From contig OX485805.1 of the NCBI GenBank assembly GCA_950295325.1, forward strand, positions 53,592,758-53,656,757: 64,000 nucleotides of DNA, in the 5' to 3' direction. Made by a program: the position numbers and the translations under genes. Within the stretch, counting starts at the first letter, position 1, and each line of letters begins with the position of its first letter. The stretch is from Polytrichum commune. Lineage: Eukaryota; Streptophyta; Polytrichopsida; Polytrichales; Polytrichaceae. Positions 50,885-59,712 of the stretch are shown piece by piece. The notes below the pieces were generated by a model that was given only the letters and a program-made list of their open reading frames with translations, was not told the DNA's origin and did not search any database.

Positions 50885-51362
50885 TGTCCTTTCATTCAAC
50901 AAATCACATATTTGTGCTTCAACCTTAGTGGTTCGTATGGTTTCACAACCCACACGCATTCGAATGTCATTTTAATTCAACAAACTACATATTTGTGTTT
51001 CAACCTTTGTAGTTCATATGGTTTCACAACGCATTTCAGGCATCCGAATGTCATTTTCATTCGACAAATCACATATTTGTGCTTCAACCTTAGTGGTTCG
51101 TATGGTTTCACAACCCACACGCATTCGAATGTCATTTTAATTCAACAAAGTACATATTTGTGTTTCAACATTTGTGGTTCATATGGTTTCACAATGCATT
51201 TCAGGCATCCGAATGTCATTTTCATTCGACAAATCACATATTTGTGCTTCAACCTTAGTGGTTCGTATGGTTTCACAACCCACACGCATTCGAATGTCAT
51301 TTTAATTCAACAAAGTACATATTTGTGTTTCAACCTTTGTAGTTCATATGGTTTCACAACCC
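50885..51362 (+). repeat. Dimeric tandem repeat (81 + 84 bp, 165-bp higher-order unit)
   Basis: Six monomers start near 50890, 50971, 51055, 51136, 51220 and 51301. Odd and even monomers form two subtypes, distinguished by ACACGCATTCGAATG versus TTTCAGGCATCCGAATG. The higher-order unit is therefore 165 bp. Because 165 is a multiple of three, a 170-codon frame stays open through the array (50861-51373). It is more likely a by-product than a protein. Confidence 0.9.
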
Positions 51363-52440
51363 TAAACCCCTAAACCCTACGTCTACGTCATTCCAAATTG
51401 CTACCACATATGTGCCATTGTTTTGTTCTCACACTCATGTAGAAGTGTTTCCATACATGGTTTGAGGGTTTAGGTTCCCAGCTTTCCAACGAACCCACCC
51501 GCTTTTTTTTACGATGCCTACAGCGAAAGATAAACGTTCGCAAATCGCGAGGACTACTTCAAGTTGGCACAATCTCTACTTAGACATATAACTTATGGTA
51601 TACATTGGGGTTTTTAGAAGGGGTCATGAACGCACGTGATTCTCAAACATAATGTAGAGTGCATCCCCCGAGTTCCCATAGGCTTCATAAAAATATCTTA
51701 CCAACACCTTACACAAATTAGAACATTATAGAAAAGAAAATTAATCTGGTCCACATTGATATTAAACTAGGGAATTGGTGTGGGCTTAAATTTAATGTGG
51801 CCCACATTAGTGGTCAATTGGGGGGGGTGCACTATACTAAATCCGTATGAGTATATGTGAGTGCACAAAAGAGGTATTGATTTGAACTTTGTTGTATTAT
51901 GTATACATATTCTTTACAGAATTATAAGTTGTAGTTATGTAAATATATAGAATAATTTAAAAAAATATACAACATCTCTACTAACTTGTATGGTAGTGTC
52001 ACTAGATTTTATAGAATAAGGTTTATTTTATTTTAGTATTGGCTTAAACTGGTACATAAAAAGAACCAACCACATGTGAACATACGATCTTACATATCAT
52101 TTGATGGTAGACTTCAAAACAATAATTGCATTAGCTTTTATGACATGTATTACAAATCAGATTATAGGAGGATTGAATGGAAACATATGCTTAGGGACTT
52201 GGAAAAAGGGTCGGACGTGGCCTACCATGACATTCTTAACAAATTTGATTTGATTTGGGGGGTCAAAGGTCTTATTGTGACCCGTAGCAACTTAGTCCCT
52301 ACTTGGAAGGATAGGCCTCAAATGAGCATTATTTATAGATTTCCACTTAGGCTGCGCTGTTTCGGCTGGGTTGGTTGTATTTTGAATTTGAATTTTCAAT
52401 TTGTGCCAAAAAAAGAATAAGACATATATTGCAAATCTAA
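51363..52440. other. AT-rich stretch, no recognised gene
   Basis: Contains a 114-codon frame at 52076-52420 with no family motif and low confidence. Nothing else is recognisable. Confidence 0.4.
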
Positions 52441-53027
52441 GGGCCGGTTCACAATATGGCCAAACTTTGAGAGGTTCAACATTTGGACCAATGAAAATGC
52501 TGAAATGCCCAAAGTCCGTCCTCTCGGCCTTCACACTAGAGGCCGAAGTCCAAAGGACGTCGCCTCCAAAAGAGCCTAGGTGGCAACACTTTTAGGAAGT
52601 TATGGCGCCAAGAGTTCGGCCTCTCGAGCAAAGTTTGGGTATAGCAAAATGCTCAACCCAAACTTCCGTCGAGAGGCCGAACTTTTTTTTCATTAAAATA
52701 ATCAATCATTGACAAGATCTTGGCCGTTAGATTGGAGGGGTTATTTTGAGCAAGGAATAAAGTGGCATGCTCCTTTGAGTTTGGACTTTGGGCTTGGCCT
52801 TTGGAGGCTTCACACTTTGGCCATCCAAGCCGAGAGGCCGTGGGAGTTCATGGCCAAAGGTTTGGACTTTGCGCTTGGCCTTTGGAGGCTTCACCTTATG
52901 CCCAACTAAGGCTATCCTTACTATATTTTATTGGCTATTTTCAGTTCATTTCTTTGGACTCTTAACAAATTTGGGCCACTCAATCGCACGGCCTCTCGAC
53001 TTGGACGGCCATAGTGTGAACTCGGTC
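52441..53027. mobile_element. MITE-like element with inverted ends and an internal hairpin
   Basis: The left end GGGCCGGTTCACAATATGGC and the inverse of the right end, GACCGAGTTCACACTATGGC, match at 16 of 20 bases. GAGAGG follows in both. A perfect-looking hairpin of GTTCGGCCTCTCGA...TCGAGAGGCCGAAC lies inside at 52614-52682. No target duplication was found. Confidence 0.6.
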
Positions 53028-53044
53028 ATTTACACTTTTTTTTA

Positions 53045-53190
53045 AAAGTTTAGACATAGTGTCCGTTTTTTGGCTCTCAAAAATTCATATGAAGTCCAAA
53101 AAATGAGTTCTTGGTATCCATGGATAGGTAATGAAGTCCTCTACATGAATATGCAATAATATTTCTACTGCCAGAAAATACATGGACGCA
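53045..53190 (+). repeat. ~150-bp module, copy 2
   Basis: Nearly identical to the copy at 49570. It leads into array 4 through CTGCCAGAAAATACATGG, a joint shared with copy 3. Confidence 0.92.
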
Positions 53191-53204
53191 ATTCCACGTT
53201 GTTC

Positions 53205-53530
53205 CCCTGCCCCCCTTCAACCCGTTCCCTCCCGTCCGCCTCACGTTCCCCACCCGTCCGCTCCACGTTCCCCTCCGTGCGTTCACGTTCCCTCCCGTTC
53301 CCTCCAGTCCGCCCCACGTTCCCCTCCCGTCCGCCCCGCGTTCCCCTCCCGTCCGCCCCACGTTCCCCACCCGTCCGCCCCACGTTCCCCTACCGTCCGC
53401 CCCACGTTCCCCACCCGTCCGCCCCACGTTCCCCTACCGTCCGCCCCACGTTCCCTCCCGTCCGCCCCTCGTTCCCTCCCGTCCGCCCGAGTTCCCCTAC
53501 GTCCGCCCACTCGTTCCCACGCTCCCCATA
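53205..53530 (+). repeat. C-rich minisatellite array 4 (22-bp unit)
   Basis: About 14 units of CCCCACGTTCCCCACCCGTC or close variants, C-rich on +. It lies directly upstream of the kinase-like gene start. Confidence 0.93.
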
Positions 53531-53827
53531 CGTCCTTTTCGTGCCCCATGTCAAATCCGACCGGGATCCCATAATGATTGTGCACCGCTTTGCCTATATA
53601 AAGCCGTGAGGCTTTAGTTCCCCTCACTTTCCTCTCCTCCCACCACAAAGGGACCCGAGACCTTGTTGCCGTCCCAAGGATAGCGGCACCGCGCGGGTCT
53701 CAGGGGGTTTGGGAGGGCAGGGCAAATTGTGGGGGAACCCTCGCAATTTTTTTTCCAGATTCACTTGCTGATTTCTACATTCACTCACTCATTTCTACAT
53801 TCACTCACTCACGCGGTTTTTTTCACG

Positions 53828-56729
53828 ATGGAGGGGGAGGACATTGCTCCTTACCAAGACGAGGATACGAGGGTGCACCGTGCTTGGTTCCAACGCACTC
53901 CATCTGCGTATACCGGAGAGGGTACGGGAAGCGATGCCGGAAGTGGAAGTACTGCAGCCCGTCCCCCACGTCCAGATCCTTTTCGGTTTGGCGAAGAGTT
54001 CTTTGTTGTTGGTCATTCAGGAGGCAACCAAACACGTGGAAGCCATGGAACACGTGGGAGTCGGGGAAACAGTGGCCTTAGAGGGAGAACAGGAAGGGGA
54101 CCAAGCTCAGGCAGTTCCACAGATATAAATGCAGCCACTCGTGGTGAGTCCGTGCCACCACGATCTCCGACACGGCAGACATCAAGACCGGAGAGCCCTG
54201 CACGTGATGTACCTCAGGGTTCGAAGCATGGTGAAAGACGGGGACAGAAACGCCCAGCAGTTTCGGAAGGGACGGAGGAGGGGTCCGTGGTATCAGGTTC
54301 GCAATCGAGGAAAAAGAAAAATAGAGGCAAACGCGACCCGCGGATCGATGAGGCTCGAAACCATTGTAGGGTCGTGCTGTTGGAGTGGTTTAGAAATAAC
54401 AGCATGGTTTATTTGGAAAAAAAAATACCTCAATGATGGTACAAAGGGTTTAGAGTTGGTGAGGAACGAATTGATGCTTATTCTCACGGAAGCCACGGCT
54501 GGACCGGAGTTTGAAGAAGCTAGGGGCATGAACGATTGGGACACCTGGATTGAACAACAAGCCAGGGAAGCAATCTACAATCCAACAATGGCATATGATG
54601 CTCTGCATCCTGGCGAGGGAAATAGTAGTGGCAGGAAGTCCGAGCTGTACATGAAGCTAGAGAATTGGAAAAGAGGCGTAATAGCAGCAAAAAGAACATC
54701 CGCCCGCAACCTTCCCATTTTTATTGACAGGCAGATGGCAGACAACATTGCCACTCAGGGCCGGCAGGGTGTCATATGGTTGCCTAGGAATGCGGAGATC
54801 AAAGCCTTGGATAAGAAAATCTTCCAAGGGACCTTCGGAGTGGTGCGGAGAGTCACAATTCATGGAGCATCATTCATCCCTAGCTGGATAGAGTGGGCTG
54901 GGAAGACCATGAAGGCCACGAATAGTCTGGAAAACCGAAAGGAGCGTTCAATTGAAGCATTGGCCGGCGTGTCCAGTAGATCATCCTGGGGTAATCAAGC
55001 TACAATACCTCAATATGAAAACATACGAATCCTATTCGATGTGGTGGAATGGAGGCTCCTTGAAGAACATGAGGGTCTATGACTTCAGCGTTCCGGAAAC
55101 CCACGAGCGCACAATCCTTCAAATGCCTGGGGCAGACTTTGAAGCACGGAAACGGTTGGTTGTATATCGAAGGCATCGAGCTTATTTGGCATGGGCTTTA
55201 ATGTGCATTGTGGATGTAGTGCACAAGCATGACGTGTTGCACAATGACCTTAATCCCAACAATGTCATGCTGCATTTCCCACAAGACCATGATAACACGG
55301 TTTACATTGGTGTGTGTGATTGGGGCATGGCATCCTGGGGAGGTGAAGACGCACTGTCGCAACCCTTGCTAGCCCCCCCTTGACCATCTTGCCAATTTTC
55401 AATTCTAGCAAAGGTTACGAGCGCTAACCATTCGCATTCCGCCATGCTAATGGTTAGCTCCTCCTACCCCGGACCTTATAGTTCATAGGAGGGAACCAAC
55501 CCTCCTACTTTGCTTTCGGGACTCACCCCTTAATCGGTAACTCATTTCTTGGATGTGGACTTCCATCCATGGAAGTCCAATCCTATGTTGATCATCGCGT
55601 TGCCGGAGCAACACTACAACAACCCGAACCATACTAGGCAACTATGGCCTCACAATGGGCCAAAGCCCATGGAGGCCTTGCCGTTCGGCCTCGGGTGGGT
55701 GAGGCCACACCACCTCACCCATATAAGCCTCTAGGACTCTACGCGGGGCCCCTACCCCACCGTCAACCAACCTCTTGTCTCTCTACCAAGAGTTGGGGCC
55801 AAGTGGACATTCTCCCTTAGCCGCTGGGCCTAGAAGCCCCCAGCAGCTTCAGACCATCATAACTTCCTTGTATGATGTCTGATTCCAGCAACCAACCACT
55901 CCATCTTCATCTACGCTTCACGTAGATGCCGATGGACTCCTCACTTGCCCCATTCGGGCAAGTGGTGAGGAAGTTATGCCTGTTTGAACCCTGGCAGTCC
56001 CGGGAATCACTCCCAGGCACTGCTGTAGCAGGGCGCTGTCCCGGGACAGCGCCCCACTCAAATGGCCATAACTCCTAGCTCACACCTCCGATTGAGGTGT
56101 TCTTGAGCATTCTAGAATCACCACGCCATGAGCTACGCATAGCTCATGGCCTCACCCTCATGCCTCCTAGTCTCCGTGGGTAGGAGGCGTTCCCAACGCC
56201 CGGGGCCCTCACCCACACTAGGATCACTTGGGCCCTCTCACCAACGGCGCCACAAGTCCCGGGTGTCACTCCGGGGTCCCCCTTGTGCCCATGGTGTTTC
56301 GGCCACTCCTCATGGAGAGGTGCGCGACACACACCCTCCAACTATGGAAGAAATTCAGTGGATGAGATGAACAAGCACAAAGCAAAATACAACTGTGCTG
56401 GTCCAGAATTATTCCATGTACGAGGGCAGCGTGGAACATCCACCTCTCCGGTGAGGATGGCTCGGAAACATAGGCACACGTTTCTCTCGGAGTCCTTCTC
56501 AGTGGGTGCTTTAGCAAAGAAGATTTATGCCAGGGATGCGACTTCCCCCTTGTTTCAGCTAAACAGTGATCCAAATGGCTTGAATATGCGGTTTGAGTTA
56601 GCATTGGATTCATTGACGAAGACCAATCCAGCGGAAAGGTCAACCATCACACACGTAGTGAACATTTTGAAGTCCCCTCCATACAACATGGTTAACCCGA
56701 CAATGTGCTTCCGTGACACTGCAAAATAG
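53828..56729 (+). pseudogene. hAT cargo: protein-kinase-like gene, frameshifted and split by a solo LTR
   Basis: The ATG at 53828 (TTCACGATGG) starts a ~190-residue Gly/Arg/Ser-rich low-complexity N-terminus with a basic patch (RKKKNRGKR). A frameshift at an A9 run (54417-54425) leads into a linker and the kinase domain. Motifs in order are GTFGVVRRV (glycine loop), AGKTMK (likely the ATP-binding lysine), a second frameshift at about 54958-54975, HPGVIKL, GGSLKNM, the catalytic loop HNDLNPNNVML and DWG in place of DFG. The solo LTR at 55355-56329 splits the gene between DWG and the activation segment. The frame then gives AGPELF (APE motif), SESFSVGALAKKIY and NPAERSTITHVVNIL, stopping at 56729. 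The HxD, N and DWG aspartate are all kept, so the ancestor was probably an active kinase. The C-rich array at 53205-53530 sits just upstream. The host family of origin is unknown. Confidence 0.82.
55355..56329 (-). mobile_element. Solo LTR, copy 3 (975 bp), inside the kinase gene
   Basis: The same TGTCGCAACC to GTGCGCGACA ends and hairpin-rich body as 297-1282. The flanks CGCAC (55350-55354) and CACAC (56330-56334) form a 5-bp duplication with one mismatch. The kinase frame stops here and resumes after it. Confidence 0.93.
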
Positions 56730-57469
56730 ATTTTTTTTATTTTTTTTGCAGCAATTTTGAATCATACCAATTTTGTAACCGTTGGAGATGTAAATAAAGC
56801 CATCATTTTTTCATACAAAACTTGTATATTGTATGAGGTTTATGGATCTTAGTGCAATGTTCATACTCCATGAGGCTTTTGCTCCATGATCGAGAAGAAG
56901 TCTATGGGAGGCTAACCAAGGTTCTCACCTCTCGTGAGGCCACATCGTTCTTTCACATCGTTGTTATCACATCCATGTGCTAAGTTCAAGTTACCTATAG
57001 TTGTTTGTGATATGTCTTGCCAAAATGCAATTACCTATATTTATTCTAATTTTGGTATGCCACAAAATATAGTCAACTATAGTTATATCTAGTTAACTAA
57101 AGTTGAGCACAATATTGCAATAGTTATATCGGTTGTACACGTGATCCTCAACATCTCTAAATGTTAACTTTCTTCTACTCCCCACATATTGCACACTATA
57201 AATGTTAAACGTGTTAAATGTTAACAAAATGGTACTCCCTTCTTTGTAAATCTGACTCTATAAACGTTAACGGATGAAATACAACCATAATATGGATGAT
57301 AAAAACTACACATCCAGTTACATTGATTCATATTCACTCGTGATTTGTAAACTTGATATTGAATAAAGTTTTGATTGGGTGTGCAATTTTATGAATGGTA
57401 TTCTCTCACAAGGACTCTTCACAATTGCTTATATTTATATTTATATAATTCAGAAACAATTTTTTTTGG
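56730..57469. other. 3' flank of the kinase gene, no gene seen
   Basis: AT-rich, probably the 3' untranslated region (AATAAA-like ATAAATAAAGCC near 56790) then spacer. Confidence 0.45.
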
Positions 57470-57625
57470 AATTTTGGACATAGTCTCGGTTTTTTGGCTC
57501 TCAAAAATTCATATGAAGTTCAAAAAATGAGTTCTTGGTATCCATGGATAGGTAATGAAGTCCTCTACATGAATATGCAATATTATTTCTACTGCCAGAA
57601 AATATATGGCCGCAATTGCACGCTG
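57470..57625 (+). repeat. ~150-bp module, copy 3
   Basis: Nearly identical to copies at 49570 and 53045, and leads directly into array 5. Confidence 0.92.
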
Positions 57626-57935
57626 TTCCCCTCCCCCCCGCTCCCCTCCGCGTTCCCCCGTCCGCTCCAGCGTTCCCCCCCGTTCCCAACCCCCCTCCCC
57701 CTCCGTCCGCCCCACGCCCCACCCCCGTCCGCTCCACCCCCTCCCCTCCGTCCGCTCCACCCCCCCGTCCGTCCGCTCCACCCCCTCCCCTCCGTCCGCT
57801 CCACCCCCCCATCCGTCCGCTCCACCCCCTCCCCTCCGTCCGCTCCACCCCCCCATCCGTCCGCTCCACCCCCCTCCCCCGTCCGCCCCCGTCCACCCCA
57901 CCCGTCCGCCCCCGTCCGCCCCACACCCTCCTTAG
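57626..57935 (+). repeat. C-rich minisatellite array 5 (~22-24-bp unit)
   Basis: Units of CCGTCCGCTCCACCCCCTCC and variants, C-rich on +, close to the right end of the giant hAT. Confidence 0.93.
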
Positions 57936-58200
57936 TCATATTTTTCTACTTTGATTTTAACAGAATGATAAGCACAATGGCAAAATGGTTTACTTGGCAA
58001 GGGAAATATACACATCCACGTCGGCGTTTTCTGCCACATAGGATGCCACCTTGGCAAGAAGGTAAGTATTTTACCCACCCTAGTCCATTCACCCTATGTT
58101 GACCCTACGTGGACCCTATTGTGTCGTGACGGAGGGGTCCGTCACGACACGACACGACATGACGGCACGACACCGTCATGACGTCGCGATAGACAACCCT
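57936..58200. repeat. Right subterminal region of the giant hAT
   Basis: Clustered GTCGTGACGG and CCGTCACGAC motifs and CACGACACGACACGACATGA lie next to the inverted end (58121-58200). They mirror the motifs of the left end at 40984-41030. They are likely transposase-binding repeats. Confidence 0.7.
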
Positions 58201-58432
58201 GACAGAGTACATGTATGAGCTTCACAATATTGCCGAAAATATTGTGAGAGAGCGTTGCAAGCATTCGGAAGTGCACCTGCCAACACATACAGGTGGTGCT
58301 AAAAGTTACAAGGTGGCAGATGCTTCGGAAGACGTGCAGCCCCCGCCGGACCCACACCCCGTAGACGATTGTCCATCCATACCTACAGACGTGCATGTTA
58401 CACCTGTCTTCCACATACCCATGACTCAGGAG

Positions 58433-58842
58433 CACGGGTAGATCACTCCATTGTCAAGTTGAACACCACGTGCGACCAAAAAAAATCTTCTTTTGGTAAG
58501 TTGCACCACCAAAATGGGTCAAAAAAATTTCAAATTTTTTTCATGAGTAGATATACACAGTACCTATGACATAGTCAAAAGTGGTAACTAAATTTGATGA
58601 TTTTTTTTTTTCATAAAACATACCATTTCTAACTAGAATGACACATAATTGAACTAAACAAATTACTAAAAAAAATAAACATGACTCAAAATTTCAAAAA
58701 AGTATACAAAAGATACTATCAATGGTTATGTATATGTAGAAAAAATATCATAAATTTTAAAATTATATATGGCATGTAATATAGGGGTAGCAAACTTTGT
58801 CCGCACGTGGTGTCAACTTGACAATGAAGTGACCTCCCCGTG
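58433..58842. mobile_element. hAT-type MITE, copy 2 (410 bp, perfect 8-bp TSD) in an exon
   Basis: The same ends and interior as 13750-14161, flanked by CTCAGGAG at 58425-58432 and 58843-58850. It interrupts the last exon of the outer gene. The codons ATG ACT CAG GAG before it connect in frame to AAG ATG TTG CAA after the second duplication. Confidence 0.96.
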
Positions 58843-59312
58843 CTCAGGAGAAGATGTTGCAAGACTTGCCCAGTCAACTTGATTTTGACTGGCAAGATTC
58901 CGCGACAACCGAGCGCAGCACTGCACCAGCCACTGCTCGAAACTTGGGTGAAGAGTTGGACGTTGTTAGCACACCCGAACTTGGAGCGTTACCCATACAA
59001 GTGGACGTCGACACATTTGTTCAGGTTTCCCAAATCGCCCACGAGGCCGTCATGGATGCCACACAGCACCAAGTACCACACCCTCTCAGCACAACTACGA
59101 CGGGCACTGCAGATGACTCTTTGCTTTAGGGTTACATATATGTTACAGCAGCTTAAATTACACAGGGTGCCCCTATCTATATTCAAGAAAAACAACATAT
59201 ATTTTTGGTAAGGGGTGTTCTCGTGACTACAAGCCATGTGCACCCACAGTTGATGTGTAAAACGGGTAACATTTGAAACATGATGTAACATGGCCATATT
59301 GTGCTGTCATGT

Positions 59313-59631
59313 ATTGTTGCCTAAACCCGAATGCATGAATGTTGAAAAAATGTTATACGCACTGTTACACGCACTGTTACATGAACATGTTACACGTACT
59401 GTTACATGAACTGTTGTCCACAAACCAAACAATAAAATGAAACATGGCATGTTCACATATGTCAGTCCAAAAGACACTCTCCATTGTTGCCTAAACCCGA
59501 ATGCATGAATGTTGAAAAAATGTTATACGCACTGTTACACGCATTGTTACATGAACATGTTACACGCATTGTTACATGAATTGTTGTCCACAAACCAAAC
59601 AATAAAATGAAACATGGCATGTTCACATATG
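59313..59631 (+). repeat. Two-copy tandem repeat (149-bp units, 170-bp period) with CATGTTACA motifs
   Basis: The copies at 59313-59461 and 59483-59631 are nearly identical. Each contains several GTTACA motifs (GTTACACGCA, GTTACATGAACATGTTACAC). They lie between the convergent outer gene and MULE transposase. Confidence 0.9.
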
Positions 59632-59712
59632 CAAAAGCACCCCTAGTCAACTCCATTTTTCATTCAAAAGAAAAAAGTGTGCAACACGCTGAGTCTACCT
59701 TAGAATGTGACA

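Larger units (their letters stand above)
40968..58201 (+). mobile_element. Giant hAT transposon, 17.2 kb, with cargo genes
   Basis: The left end CAGGGTTGTCTAT (40968) and the right end, its exact reverse complement (ending 58201), are flanked by ACAAAGTA (40960-40967) and ACAGAGTA (58202-58209). These form an 8-bp duplication with one difference. Both subterminal regions carry GTCGTGACGG/CCGTCACGAC motifs in both orientations, including a hairpin at 41003-41038, as expected for transposase-binding sites. The element encodes its own superfamily of transposase (BED and hATC, 42309-45484). It also holds a RING/coiled-coil gene, a small unknown gene, a kinase-like gene, five C-rich minisatellites and three copies of a ~150-bp module. 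Later insertions inside it are a solo LTR, an LTR fragment and a MITE-like element. Typical hAT elements are under 5 kb. All its genes here are broken, so this copy is dead. Confidence 0.85.
38409..59129 (+). pseudogene. Outer-element gene of unknown function, split by a giant hAT and a MITE
   Basis: I do not recognise a family. Coding blocks are 38409-39735, 39938 to about 40222, about 40430-40829, 40934-40967 resuming at 58210-58424, and 58851-59129 (stop TAG). Block one has a conserved-looking N-terminal part with Trp-rich segments, then a long Pro/Arg/Ser-rich linker with RKRRHAEMEEG-type basic patches that could be nuclear localisation signals. Later blocks are Trp-rich and acidic (WLKLAEEDEGDGW, GWWAELHVWCQS). 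The last block contains EYMYELHNIAENIV. Lesions are a 22-bp tandem duplication at about 39466-39509 that shifts the frame, a 17.2-kb hAT at 40968 and a 410-bp MITE at 58433. The frame resumes after both insertions, so the gene was intact before them. It converges on a MULE transposase and shares its TGTAACATG non-coding motif, so it is probably that element's second gene. The junction near 40222-40430 is uncertain. Confidence 0.6.

Noticed and set aside
50885-51362. CRISPR-like repeat array
   Set aside because: Units are contiguous without unique spacers and the context is a plant nuclear transposon.
51361-51381. Telomere-like CCCTAAA repeats
   Set aside because: Only two or three imperfect units, far too few for an interstitial telomere tract.
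40959-58210. Giant element as a Mutator-like transposon with a 9-10-bp duplication
   Set aside because: The flanks can be read as a 9-10-bp imperfect repeat. However, including the outer C/G gives a CAG-type end, an 8-bp duplication and a resident hAT transposase, which fits hAT better.
58989-59297. Minus-strand frames opposite the last outer-gene exon
   Set aside because: They are shadows of the plus-strand coding block, which is supported by frame continuity across the MITE.
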